From JAWKSY01 sp041402125 (GTDB lineage: Bacteria > Planctomycetota > GCA-002687715 > DRQF01), in contig JAWKSY010000028.1 in the NCBI GenBank assembly GCA_041402125.1, positions 1 through 36,519 on the forward strand: a stretch of DNA of 36,519 nt, given 5' to 3'. A model generated the notes under the pieces. The model was not told the DNA's origin. It worked only from the letters and a program-made list of their open reading frames with translations, and did no database searches. The translations under genes were made by a program, and so were the position numbers. Shown here one piece after another: positions 22,394 through 30,432 of the stretch (position 1 is the stretch's first letter; every line of letters begins with the position of its first letter).

Positions 22394-23962
22394 ATGGCTC
22401 GCCTCTCGCTCCTCGTCCCGGCCCTGGTCGTCCTCCTCGCGGGGGCGTCGGCGGCGCAGATCCCCGCCGCGAGTCAGGGAGCGATCTCGGTGACCTACAC
22501 GCCGCCCCTGCTCGGGCGCACGACGACGCTGACCGTCGCCGCGCCGCCCCTCACCGACTTCATCGTCGTCACCGACGCGCTGCCCGGCGCCATCGGCATC
22601 CCGCCCTACGGGACGCTCTTCCTCGGGGGGAGTCCGGCCCTCAACGTCGAGTTCTCGAGCTTCGCCGGTCCGGTGGGGCCGATCGGCATCGACGGCCAGG
22701 CCCAGTTCCCCTTCACGATCCCCGCCAATCCCGCGCTGACGGGACTCGTGCTCTTCCTCCAGGCCTTCGGCACCGACGCGGCCTCGCCGAGCGGCTTCTC
22801 CTTCAGCAACGCCGTCTCCTACGTCGTGGCCGCGCCCGACAGCTACGTCCCGACGGGCAACGGGATGGCGGAGGGGCGCGCCTTCCACCGGCTCGCCCCG
22901 CTCCCCGACGGCGGGCAGCTCGTGGTGGGCGGAGGCGACGGTCAGTTCCTCCTGCCGGTCGCGTCCAGCACCTGCGAACGCTTCGACCCCTACCTCCGGC
23001 TCTTCGGTCCGGCGCCGGCGATGACCCACGCCCGCACGCTGCACCGCGTGACCGCGCTGCTCGACGGACGGATCCTCGTCACCGGCGGATCCGACACCGG
23101 TGGAGTGGGGCAGGGCACGGCGGAGATCTTCGACCCCGTCACGCAGAGCTGGTCCGCCCCGATCCCGATGAACGCGGTGCGCATCGGGCACACCGCGACG
23201 CTCCTCGCCGATGGACGCGTCCTCTGCTCCGGCGGCGCGGCCAGCTTCGTGCTCAACCCGCCCACCTCGACGAACTACCTGCCGATCTTCCAGTCGGCGC
23301 AGAACTCGGCCGAGATCTTCGACCCCGCGACGAACCAGTTCACGCCCTTGCCCGCGATGAGCGAGAAGCGCATGGGGCACGCGGCGACGCGACTCCCGAG
23401 CGGCAAGGTCCTCCTGACCGGCGGCATCCGCGACGGCTTCCTGCTCTTCGGCACCGGCGCGCCGCTCTACGCCCTCACGTCCGAGCTCTTCGACCCCGTG
23501 ACCAACGCCTTCACGACGGCGGCCAGTCCGACGATCTCGCGCGTCGTCCACTCCCAGAACGTCCTGCCCGACGGCACCGTCCTGATGCTCGGCGGGGCGG
23601 GCGGCACCCTCGTCGTCTCCGTTGGCTCGTCCGAGATCTACGACGAGACGAACGACACCTGGACGCCCGGACCGCCGCTTCCCGCCGGGCAGACGCTCGC
23701 GTTGCACGAGGTCACGCCGCTTCCCGACGGCCGGCTCTACGTCTCGGGAGGCGCGGTCGGGGCGGTGGGCTCGTTCTCGGCCCTGCCCGCCGCCTACCTC
23801 TACGACGTCGCGCAGGGCTTCACGACGCTCGCGCCGCTCGACCTGCCGCGCCTCGCCCACGCCGCCTTCCTGACGCGGGAGGGCGTGCTCCTCGTCGGCG
23901 GCGCCGACGACGGCAGTCCCAGCGTCGCGCGCAGCAGCGCCGTCCACTGGGCGGGCCCCTGA
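22394..23962 (+). CDS. Secreted Kelch-repeat beta-propeller protein
   Basis: 522 residues from ATG 22394 (GGAG 9 nt upstream); earlier in-frame starts add a non-hydrophobic stretch before the signal peptide. Signal MARLSLLVPALVVLLAGASA then AQ|IPA. Residues ~25-150 form a module ending in ASPSGFSFSNAVSYVV, which resembles the C-terminal module of the secreted proteins further right in this window, here placed at the N-terminus. Seven Kelch-like blades follow, each with a strand and GG: GQLVVGGGDG, RILVTGGSDTGG, RVLCSGGAAS, KVLLTGGIRDG, TVLMLGGAGG, RLYVSGGAVG, VLLVGGADDG; the conserved EIFDPVT/ELFDPVT phrases sit between them. It is probably extracellular and carbohydrate- or protein-binding; no catalytic residues are recognised. 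Confidence 0.85.
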   Translation: MARLSLLVPALVVLLAGASAAQIPAASQGAISVTYTPPLLGRTTTLTVAAPPLTDFIVVTDALPGAIGIPPYGTLFLGGSPALNVEFSSFAGPVGPIGIDGQAQFPFTIPANPALTGLVLFLQAFGTDAASPSGFSFSNAVSYVVAAPDSYVPTGNGMAEGRAFHRLAPLPDGGQLVVGGGDGQFLLPVASSTCERFDPYLRLFGPAPAMTHARTLHRVTALLDGRILVTGGSDTGGVGQGTAEIFDPVTQSWSAPIPMNAVRIGHTATLLADGRVLCSGGAASFVLNPPTSTNYLPIFQSAQNSAEIFDPATNQFTPLPAMSEKRMGHAATRLPSGKVLLTGGIRDGFLLFGTGAPLYALTSELFDPVTNAFTTAASPTISRVVHSQNVLPDGTVLMLGGAGGTLVVSVGSSEIYDETNDTWTPGPPLPAGQTLALHEVTPLPDGRLYVSGGAVGAVGSFSALPAAYLYDVAQGFTTLAPLDLPRLAHAAFLTREGVLLVGGADDGSPSVARSSAVHWAGP

Positions 23963-23975
23963 CCGGGAGGTCGCG

Positions 23976-24755
23976 CTACTGCAGGCGCTTCGCCACGCGG
24001 CGCGAGAGGGACCGCGGCGCGAGCTTCGCCAGGACCGCGCCGAAGCGGTTGCCGAGGCCCGGGATCGCCACCGCGCGGTTGCGCCGGAAGGCGCGGTGGC
24101 CGAAGCGGGCCACCGCGGCCGGATCCGCCTTGAAGCGGGTCAGCAGCGCCGACCCCGCGCGGCCGGCGCGCTCGGAGAAGGGCGTCGCGGTCGGGCCGGG
24201 GCAGAGGGCCGACACCGCCAGTCCGTCCCCCTTCAGCTCCTCGTGCAGCGCCTCGGAGAAGGAGAGGACGAAGGCCTTCGTCGCGTAGTAGACCGCCATC
24301 CCCGGGCCCGCTTGGAACGCGGCGGTCGAGGCGACGTTGAGGATGCCGCCGCGGCCGCGCTCCCTCATGCCGGGCACGAGGCGGCCGGTCAGGGCGACGA
24401 CGGCCTCGACGTTGAGGCGGATCATCTCGAGCTGATCGGCGAGCGGGACCTCGGTGAAGGGGCGCCGCGCGCCGAACCCCGCGTTGTTCACGAGCACGTC
24501 GATCGCGAGCCCCCGCGCCCCGAGCGCGTCCGCGAGGGCCTCCCCCGCGCCGGGCGCGGCGAGATCCGCCTCGAGCGTCGTCACCGTGGCTCCGCTCGCG
24601 CGGAGCTCCGCCGCGAGCGCCTCGAGCCGGTCACCCCGGCGCGCGGTGAGCACGAGCTCGCCGCCCTCCGCCGCGAACAGCCGCGCGAACTCGACGCCGA
24701 GGCCGGACGACGCTCCGGTGATCAGCACGCGTTCCGGGGCGGACGGCGGATTCAT
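23976..24755 (-). CDS. Short-chain dehydrogenase/reductase (DltE/YqjQ-like)
   Basis: 259 residues from ATG 24755 with GAGGAG ~8 nt upstream. Classical SDR fingerprint: cofactor loop TGASSGLG, LVNNAGFG, catalytic Ser in NVASTAAFQ, the YxxxK pair in VYYATKAFVLSFSEAL, and CPGPTATPF. After the first strand the ARRGDRLE loop with Arg residues favours NADP(H). The C-terminal RVAKRLQ and ~260-residue length fit the group annotated as DltE/YqjQ-like reductases. Substrate not predictable. It faces away from the kinase-aminotransferase gene; a GGTATACC element about 50 bp upstream of the start may hold its -10. Confidence 0.9.
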   Translation of the reverse strand: MNPPSAPERVLITGASSGLGVEFARLFAAEGGELVLTARRGDRLEALAAELRASGATVTTLEADLAAPGAGEALADALGARGLAIDVLVNNAGFGARRPFTEVPLADQLEMIRLNVEAVVALTGRLVPGMRERGRGGILNVASTAAFQAGPGMAVYYATKAFVLSFSEALHEELKGDGLAVSALCPGPTATPFSERAGRAGSALLTRFKADPAAVARFGHRAFRRNRAVAIPGLGNRFGAVLAKLAPRSLSRRVAKRLQ

Positions 24756-24860
24756 GGGCACGGCTCCTCGGCGGGGCGCGGCGATCGTCCGCGGGTGGGA
24801 ATGGTATACCAGTTCGCCGCGACCCGGGGAGCGGGGCGCGCGGGAGGCGATGAGGACGCG

Positions 24861-26105
24861 ATGGGCGACGCGCCGAAGTTCGACGAGAAGAGCCTCCGGG
24901 AGCTCGTGCGCGAGCGCTGGGGCGAGGTCGCGGCCCTCGCGCCCTGTCCGAGCTACCGCGATCTCGTGCGCCGCGTCGACCTGGCCGACGGCGATCGCGT
25001 GCTGCTCAAGATCGCCCATCCGGACGAGGATCTCGCGCGGCTCGACGCTCAGATCGAGGCGCTCCACCGCGCCGAGGGCGCGGGTCTCCCGCTGCCGCGC
25101 GTCCGCCCCGACCGGCACGGCCGCGCGCGCGATCTCGTCCGCGACGCCTCCGGGCGCGAGTGCGCGCTCCTCGCACTGGACTGGATCGAGGGCGACCTGC
25201 TCGCCGACCGCCGCGAGCGACCGCTCGCCTTCTGGCGCGGACTCGGTCGCGAGCTCGCGCGGCTCGGAGCGGCCTGGGTCGGGCTCGACGCGCCGGTCCT
25301 CGAGCGGGACCAGCCCTGGGATCTCGGTCGCGCGCTCTTCGTGCTCGACCACCTGTCCCTGCACGAGGAACCCGAGGCGTGCGCCCGCGTCGAGCGGGCC
25401 GCGGTCCAGTTCGCGGGCCGGGTCCTCGCCCGGGCCGACGAGCTCCCCGCGGCCGTCATCCACGGCGATGCCAACGAGCACAACCTCCTCGTCGTCGGCG
25501 AGGGCGCGTCGATGCGCGTGGCGGGGCTCGTGGACCTGGGCGACATGGCGCGGACCCGGCGCGTCTTCGAGCTCGCCGTCGCGTCGGCCTACGCCATCTT
25601 CGACGCGCTCGACCCGGTCGCCGTCGTCGCCGCGCTGGTCGCCGGCTGGACGGAGGTCGCCCCGCTGGAAGCGGCCGAGATCGAGGCGCTCCCCGCCGCG
25701 ATCGCGATGCGTCTCGCGGTCAGCGTGACGGCCTCGGCGCGGGCCCTGCGCGAGCGACCCGGCGACGCCTACCTCGCCGTGAGCCGCGAGGGCGCCTGGC
25801 GCGAGCTCGCGCGGCTCGAGTCGATCGCGCCCGCGGACTTCTCGGACGCGCTCCGCGAGGCCGCCGGAAGGCCGGGTCTCCACGACGAGCGACCCGCCGC
25901 GGTCGATCTCCTCGAGCGCCGCCGCCGCCGGCTCGGGCCGAGCCTCTCGCTCTCCTATCGCGAACCGCTCGTCATCGTGGGGGCGCGGAAGCTGGCTCCT
26001 CGACGCGGAGGAGGGCGCACCTCGACACCGTCAACAACGTCTGTCACGTCGGCCACGCCCGCGCGGAGGTGGCGCGCGCGATCGGCGAGCAGGCGCACCG
26101 CCTGA
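24861..26105 (+). CDS. Aminoglycoside-phosphotransferase-fold kinase domain of a kinase-aminotransferase fusion (frame lost near 25980)
   Basis: Start ATG 24861 preceded by GGAGG and GAGGA. Residues 1-~330 form an APH/choline-kinase fold: RDLVRRVDLADGDRVLLKIA (N lobe), catalytic loop AAVIHGDANEHNLLV (HGDxxxxN) and metal loop GLVDLGDMARTRRVFELAV. The chain then reads RRRRLGPSLSLSYREPLVIV, the linker that normally leads straight into a class III aminotransferase. After base 25979 this frame becomes shadow sequence up to 26105. Such fusions pair a small-molecule kinase with a PLP phospho-lyase; human counterparts are separate proteins (HYKK with PHYKPL for 5-hydroxylysine, and ETNPPL for phosphoethanolamine). 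Expected substrate: an amino alcohol such as ethanolamine or hydroxylysine (inference). No M23-like middle domain is present. Confidence 0.75.
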   Translation: MGDAPKFDEKSLRELVRERWGEVAALAPCPSYRDLVRRVDLADGDRVLLKIAHPDEDLARLDAQIEALHRAEGAGLPLPRVRPDRHGRARDLVRDASGRECALLALDWIEGDLLADRRERPLAFWRGLGRELARLGAAWVGLDAPVLERDQPWDLGRALFVLDHLSLHEEPEACARVERAAVQFAGRVLARADELPAAVIHGDANEHNLLVVGEGASMRVAGLVDLGDMARTRRVFELAVASAYAIFDALDPVAVVAALVAGWTEVAPLEAAEIEALPAAIAMRLAVSVTASARALRERPGDAYLAVSREGAWRELARLESIAPADFSDALREAAGRPGLHDERPAAVDLLERRRRRLGPSLSLSYREPLVIVGARKLAPRRGGGRTSTPSTTSVTSATPARRWRARSASRRTA

Positions 26106-27211
26106 ACACCAACACGCGCTATCTTCATCCGCTCGTGCTGGACTACGCCGAGCGTCTCACAGGGCTCCTGCCCGACCCGCTCGAGGTCTGCTATCTCGTC
26201 AACTCCGGCAGCGAGGCCAACGAGCTCGCGCTCCGCATGGCGCGGACGGTGACCGGCCGACGCGGCGTCCTCGTGCTCGAGCACGCCTACCACGGCAACA
26301 CCGGGGCGATGATCGACATCAGTCCCTACAAGCACGGGCGTCGCGGCGGGTCGGGGGCGCCGGACTGGGTGCGCGCGGCGCCCGCGCCCGATCTCTTCCG
26401 CGGTCGTCACCGGGCGGGGCCGGCCTTCGGGGCCCGGTCGCGGGACGCGGAGGAGGCGGCCTGCGATCGCTACCTCGCCGACCTCGTGGTCGAGGCCGAT
26501 GCGCTCGCCGCCGGTCCCGGACTCGCCGCCTTCTTCACCGAGTCGATCATGAGCTGCGCCGGGCAGATCGAGCCGCCGCCGGGCTTCCTGCGGGGCGCGG
26601 CCGGGATCGTCCGCGAGCGCGGCGGCCTCTGGATCGCCGACGAGGTGCAGGTGGGCTTCGGTCGGGTGGGGGAGGACTGGTGGGCCTTCGCGCGCGACGG
26701 TGTCGTCCCGGACATCGTGACGCTCGGCAAGCCGATCGGGAACGGACACCCGCTCGCCGCCGTGGTGACGACGCGCGCCGTGGCCGACGCCTTCGCGAAC
26801 GGGATGGAGTTCTTCAGCACCTTCGGCGGCAATCCGGTCTCCGCCGCGGCCGGGCTCGCGGTGCTCGACGTGCTCGAGGGCGACGGTCTGCCCGCGCACG
26901 CGGCCCGCGTCGGGGCGCGGCTGAAGGAGCAACTCGTCGCGCTCGCGCGGAGGCACCCCCGGATCGGAGACGTCCGCGGGAGGGGGCTCTTCCTCGGCCT
27001 CGAGCTCGTGCGGGAGGGTGGGGCGCCCGAACCCGACGCCGCGCTCGCGAAGGCGCTCGTCGAGCACGCGCGCGCCCGCGGCGTGCTGCTCTCGACGGAC
27101 GGTCCCGACGAGAATGTGATCAAGATCAAGCCGCCGCTCGTCTTCGGGGACGACGAGGCCGCGCTGCTGATCGCGGTCCTGCGCTCCGGCCTCGAGGCGC
27201 TCGCTCCCTGA
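26012..27211 (+). CDS. Class III PLP aminotransferase / phospho-lyase domain of the fusion (continuation after two frame breaks)
   Basis: The frame is native from about 26012 (RAHLDTVNNVCHVGHARAEV) to the TGA at 27211, ~399 residues. It lacks a credible start of its own. Motifs of the ETNPPL/PHYKPL-type subgroup of class III aminotransferases: CYLVNSGSEANELALRMAR (phosphate clamp), HAYHGNTGAMIDISPYK, WIADEVQVGFGRVG (Asp to PLP nitrogen), DIVTLGKPIGNGHPLAAVV (Schiff-base Lys) and EFFSTFGGNPVSAAAG. Between the kinase end and this point a short piece GRGSWLLDAE is readable only in the third frame (25981-26010), so two indels separate the domains. With them corrected this is one protein of roughly 780 residues that would phosphorylate an amino alcohol and then eliminate phosphate and ammonia. 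Confidence 0.75.
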   Translation, partial: RAHLDTVNNVCHVGHARAEVARAIGEQAHRLNTNTRYLHPLVLDYAERLTGLLPDPLEVCYLVNSGSEANELALRMARTVTGRRGVLVLEHAYHGNTGAMIDISPYKHGRRGGSGAPDWVRAAPAPDLFRGRHRAGPAFGARSRDAEEAACDRYLADLVVEADALAAGPGLAAFFTESIMSCAGQIEPPPGFLRGAAGIVRERGGLWIADEVQVGFGRVGEDWWAFARDGVVPDIVTLGKPIGNGHPLAAVVTTRAVADAFANGMEFFSTFGGNPVSAAAGLAVLDVLEGDGLPAHAARVGARLKEQLVALARRHPRIGDVRGRGLFLGLELVREGGAPEPDAALAKALVEHARARGVLLSTDGPDENVIKIKPPLVFGDDEAALLIAVLRSGLEALAP

Positions 27212-27226
27212 AGACTCCGTGAACGC

Positions 27227-27254
27227 TTGACCCCCGACTCCGGCCGGGTACTCT
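27227..27254 (+). promoter_or_regulatory. Putative promoter of the ThiS/MoaD-like operon
   Basis: TTGACC (27227-27232), 16-bp spacer, TACTCT (27249-27254). The GTG start is 21 bp later. One of the best -35/-10 pairs in the window. Confidence 0.5.
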
Positions 27255-27275
27255 CGGCGGCCGAGGAACCCCGGC

Positions 27276-27545
27276 GTGGCCACGATCAGCTTCACCGCGA
27301 ACATCCAGCGACACGTGACCTGTCCCGACGAGTCGGTGAGCGGCGGCACCGTCGCCGAACTGCTCGAGGACTACTTCGCCCGCCATCCCCGGGCGCGCGG
27401 CTACGTGCTCGACGATCAGGGCGCGCTGCGACATCACATGAACATCTACGTGGACGGCGAGGCCCTCCGCGATCGCGTGCGCCAGAGCGACGCGGTCGCG
27501 CCGGACGCCGAGCTCCACGTCTTCCAGGCGCTTTCGGGAGGCTGA
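27276..27545 (+). CDS. ThiS/MoaD-like ubiquitin-fold sulfur-carrier protein ending in Gly-Gly
   Basis: 89 residues from GTG 27276 (ATISFTANIQRHVTCPDESV). Beta-grasp pattern: a first strand, a hairpin, TVAELLEDYFARHPRARGYV helix, HHMNIYVDGEALRDR strand pair, and a C-terminal strand LHVFQALSGG ending exactly at the di-glycine that MoaD, ThiS and CysO use for adenylation and thiocarboxylate formation. The phrase NIYVDGE is shared with MoaD-like carriers. No MoaE, ThiG, cysteine synthase or E1-like adenylating enzyme is close by. The next gene starts 4 bp downstream, so both are made together. The partner E1 and acceptor pathway cannot be told from this window. Confidence 0.85.
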   Translation: MATISFTANIQRHVTCPDESVSGGTVAELLEDYFARHPRARGYVLDDQGALRHHMNIYVDGEALRDRVRQSDAVAPDAELHVFQALSGG

Positions 27546-27549
27546 GACC

Positions 27550-28662
27550 ATGGCCCGTCATCTCTGGGTCGGAACTCGCAAGGGACTCTTCCGCTTCGAC
27601 GAGGCGGAGGACGGCGCGTGGCGCATCGGCGCCACCGCCTTCCTCGGCGACCCGGTGACCGCGATCCTCCCCTTCGCGGGCGGGCGCCGCGTCCTCGCCG
27701 CGCTCGATCACGGTCACTTCGGCTGCAAGATGCAGCTCTCGGAGGATGGCGGGGCGAGCTGGAACGAGAGCGCGGCGCCGGCCTATCCGCCGAAGCCCGA
27801 CGACGAGGTGGATCTCGATCCCTTCCGCAAGACGCCGGTCCCCTGGACGACCAAGCTGATCTGGACGCTCGAGGCGGGACATCCCGCGCATCCCGACGAG
27901 GCCTGGTGCGGCACCATCCCCGGCGGCCTCTTCCGCTCGCCGGACCGCGGCGAGAGCTGGGAACTCGTCCGGTCGCTCTGGGATCACCCGAAGCGGAAGC
28001 TCTGGGTCGGCGGCGGGGCGGACCTCGCCGGCATCCACTCGGTCGTCTTCGATCCTCGCCGCGCGGATCGCGTCCTCGTCGGAGTCTCCTGCGGCGGCGT
28101 CTGGCGCACCGACGACCGGGGCGAGACCTGGGAGCAGACCGCGCACGGCATGCGCTCGGACTACGCGCCGCCCGAGCTCGCCCACGTGCCCGATTCCCAG
28201 GACGTCCACCGGCTCAGCGTCTGCCGCGGCGCGCCCGACCGCATCTGGGCCCAGCACCACAACGGCATCTTCCGCAGCGACGACGCCGGCGCGAGCTGGA
28301 ACGAGATCGAGGGCGTGCGGCCGAGCGTCTTCGGCTTCCCGGTCGTCGCGCATCCGGAGCGTCCCGACACCGCCTGGTTCGTCCCCGCGGTCAAGGACGA
28401 GAAGCGGTATCCGGTCGACGGGCGACTCGTCGTCAACCGCACCGACGACGCGGGGAAGACCTTCACCGCGCTCGGCGAGGGGCTCCCGGCCGAGCACGCC
28501 TACGATCTGGTCTATCGCCACGCGCTGGACGTCGCGGCCGACGGCGAGACGCTCGCGCTCGGCAGCACGACCGGGAACCTCTGGGTCGGCCTCGACGGCG
28601 GCGCCCGCTTCGTCTCGCTCTCCTCGACCCTGCCGCCGATCTACGCCCTGCGCTTCGCCTGA
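27550..28662 (+). CDS. Cytoplasmic Asp-box (BNR/sialidase-like) beta-propeller protein
   Basis: 370 residues, no signal peptide. Starts MARHLWVGTRKGLFRFDEAE. Five Asp-box turns are visible: SEDGGASW, SPDRGESW, TDDRGETW, SDDAGASW and TDDAGKTF, each at the end of a GLFRS/GVWRT/GIFRS strand, as in BNR-repeat propellers. The arginine triad and catalytic Tyr/Glu of true sialidases are not evident, so exo-alpha-sialidase labels given to this family are probably misleading. Conserved-looking DHGHFGCKMQLSEDGG and QHHNGIFRSDDAG carry clustered His residues that could bind a metal. It follows the ThiS/MoaD-like gene by 4 bp, and I recall this gene pair in other genomes, which suggests a shared process. 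Ends before a strong terminator. Confidence 0.88.
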   Translation: MARHLWVGTRKGLFRFDEAEDGAWRIGATAFLGDPVTAILPFAGGRRVLAALDHGHFGCKMQLSEDGGASWNESAAPAYPPKPDDEVDLDPFRKTPVPWTTKLIWTLEAGHPAHPDEAWCGTIPGGLFRSPDRGESWELVRSLWDHPKRKLWVGGGADLAGIHSVVFDPRRADRVLVGVSCGGVWRTDDRGETWEQTAHGMRSDYAPPELAHVPDSQDVHRLSVCRGAPDRIWAQHHNGIFRSDDAGASWNEIEGVRPSVFGFPVVAHPERPDTAWFVPAVKDEKRYPVDGRLVVNRTDDAGKTFTALGEGLPAEHAYDLVYRHALDVAADGETLALGSTTGNLWVGLDGGARFVSLSSTLPPIYALRFA

Positions 28663-28684
28663 TCCGCGACCGTCGGGACCCTGA

Positions 28685-28736
28685 CGCGGCCCGCGCCCCC
28701 TCCGAGCCGGAGGAGGCGGGGGCCGCGGTCTTTTTT
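28685..28736 (+). terminator. Intrinsic terminator of the MoaD-like/propeller operon
   Basis: 19-bp stem with two mismatches (28685-28703 with 28709-28727), 5-nt loop, then TTTTTT at 28731-28736. It lies 22 bp after the stop codon. Confidence 0.88.
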
Positions 28737-28858
28737 CGGGGCCGGGCCGGAAATGCCTGATCGGTCCCCGCCGGGACTCCGTAGGGGCGGCGAGGCGAGA
28801 GTCGCTCGCCTCGGAATCTCCGGTCGCCCCCCCCGGCGACCGCGAACAGGAGAGCACG

Positions 28859-30115
28859 ATGTCCCGCACCCGCCCCACCACCTTGGCCCTCGCCGCCGCG
28901 GTCCTGGCGCTCGCCGCCGCCGCCCCGGCGCAGGTCCTCTTCTCCGGCAACCAGATCAACCCGCCCGGCCTCTTCGAGATGGACTACCTGCCGACCGCGG
29001 CGTATCCGGTCGGCGGTCCCGGCATCCCGCCGCTCGGCCTGCCCTTCCCGAACGCGGCCCTCATGCCTCCGGCGCCCGCGATCGGGCTCGTCGGCGGCAT
29101 GGCGAGTGACGACCGGAACGCCTGGATCTACACGACCAACGGCTTCCTCATCACGATGGACATGAACCCGAACTACCTGCCGTTCGGCTTCACCGCGCCG
29201 CCGCCGCTCGCGGGACCGGCGCCGATCCCGTCGCCCTACCCGCCGACGGTCGCGCTCCAGGTCTCCGGGATCGCCTACGACGACGCCGCGGGCATCCTCT
29301 GGGCCTGCGACGCCTTCAACTTCTGGCCGATGAACCCGCTGCCGCCCTTCAATCCGATCGGACTCCCGGTCCCGATTCCGGGGATCGGCCCGCCCGCGAC
29401 CGGCCTCGGCTTCGAGCCGAGCTCGGGCACGCTGTGGGCCTGCGACGCGCAGGGCGGGATCTACCACTTCACGCCCGCCGGCGCACCGATCGGCCCGCAG
29501 CCGGTCTCGATCGTGGCCGGCCTCGTCGGTCCGCTCGGCGGCCTGACCGTCGCGCCGCACAACGGTCCGCCGGCGATCCTGCCTCCGGCCTGCTCCACGC
29601 AGATCCCGGGCTACCACGTCAGCGTCACCGACGGGCTCATGATCTACGACGCCTTCAACGCGGCGCCGCCCATCCCGCACGTCTTCCCGGCGCCGGGCGC
29701 GGCCTTCGGCCTCACCTACTCGGCGGATCCGCAGGTCACCTACTGCGCGTCACCGACCGCGGTGGGTTGCACCACCGGATTCGCGCCCTTCACCGGGCTC
29801 CAGCGCCCCGCGGTGACCGGGCCCGGTCTCTTCAACGGCATCCGGCTCGTCGGCGCCCAGCCGCTCACCCCGGCCTTCCTGCTGATCGACATCTGCCCGG
29901 CGCCGACCTGCTGGCTCGGGCTCATGATGAACCCCTTCACCTGGATCTCGCTGCCCTTCACGACGGACGCGGCGGGCAACGCGGGGATCGGCTTCTTCAT
30001 CGGCGGCTTCCCCCCCGGCTTCCAGTTCAGCCACCAGTGGGCGGTCCAGGATCCGGGAGCGCCGCTCGGCTACTGCTTCTCCAACGTCTCGACGCAGACG
30101 GTCGCGCTGCCCTGA
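28859..30115 (+). CDS. Secreted propeller-like protein, paralog A of a tandem pair
   Basis: 418 residues from ATG 28859 with AGGAGA ~7 nt upstream. Signal peptide MSRTRPTTLALAAAVLALAA then AAPAQ|VLF. The mature chain has beta-propeller-like repeats with aromatic and Cys pairs: GMASDDRNAWIYTTNGFLIT, GIAYDDAAGILWACDAFNFW, GLGFEPSSGTLWACDAQGGI and PACSTQIPGYHVSVTDGLMI. The C-terminal ~100 residues (from GPGLFNGIRLVGAQPL to the end, FSNVSTQTVALP) form a separate beta domain shared by the next gene. About 65% of positions look identical to the next gene by eye. No enzyme motif is recognised. Likely an abundant surface or matrix protein; cysteines suggest disulfides and hence export. Followed by two hairpin terminators. 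Confidence 0.85.
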   Translation: MSRTRPTTLALAAAVLALAAAAPAQVLFSGNQINPPGLFEMDYLPTAAYPVGGPGIPPLGLPFPNAALMPPAPAIGLVGGMASDDRNAWIYTTNGFLITMDMNPNYLPFGFTAPPPLAGPAPIPSPYPPTVALQVSGIAYDDAAGILWACDAFNFWPMNPLPPFNPIGLPVPIPGIGPPATGLGFEPSSGTLWACDAQGGIYHFTPAGAPIGPQPVSIVAGLVGPLGGLTVAPHNGPPAILPPACSTQIPGYHVSVTDGLMIYDAFNAAPPIPHVFPAPGAAFGLTYSADPQVTYCASPTAVGCTTGFAPFTGLQRPAVTGPGLFNGIRLVGAQPLTPAFLLIDICPAPTCWLGLMMNPFTWISLPFTTDAAGNAGIGFFIGGFPPGFQFSHQWAVQDPGAPLGYCFSNVSTQTVALP

Positions 30116-30165
30116 TCGCGCGGATTCCGGACCACCGCCCGATCGCGACGCGATGAGAAGTCCGG

Positions 30166-30203
30166 GTCCCGGCCCCGCGCCCGCGGGGGGCCGGGACTCT
30201 TCT
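30166..30203 (+). terminator. Hairpin terminator after paralog A
   Basis: 11-bp stem GTCCCGGCCCC/GGGGCCGGGAC (30166-30176, 30187-30197), 10-nt GC-rich loop, then TCTTCTT. 50 bp after the stop codon. The stretch 30116-30432 holds this, the next hairpin and no gene. Confidence 0.65.
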
Positions 30204-30244
30204 TCCCCGACTCGAGGGGAGGGTTGCATTTGCCATCGTGGGTG

Positions 30245-30286
30245 CGGCGCCCCGGCTCGGGATCCCCGAGCCGGGGCGCCGTCTTT
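30245..30286 (+). terminator. Second, stronger hairpin terminator in the gap before paralog B
   Basis: Perfect 17-bp stem (30245-30261 with 30265-30281), 3-nt loop ATC, then TCTTT. It lies 41 nt after the first hairpin, beyond the end of paralog A. Confidence 0.75.
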
Positions 30287-30432
30287 CGCGGGTGAACAAC
30301 GGCGCCCGTGGGAAGCCGCCGACGGGACGAATCCGCTGATCGAGCCGCGCGAGAAGTGCGTGAATGGGGTGAGGAGCGAACTCCTCGCGACCGCGCGATC
30401 ACGCGCGGCCTCCCTCATCTCGGAGTCGTGCC

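Noticed and set aside
27550..28662. True exo-alpha-sialidase
   Set aside because: Asp boxes are present, but the arginine triad and Tyr/Glu catalytic pair are not recognisable and there is no signal peptide.
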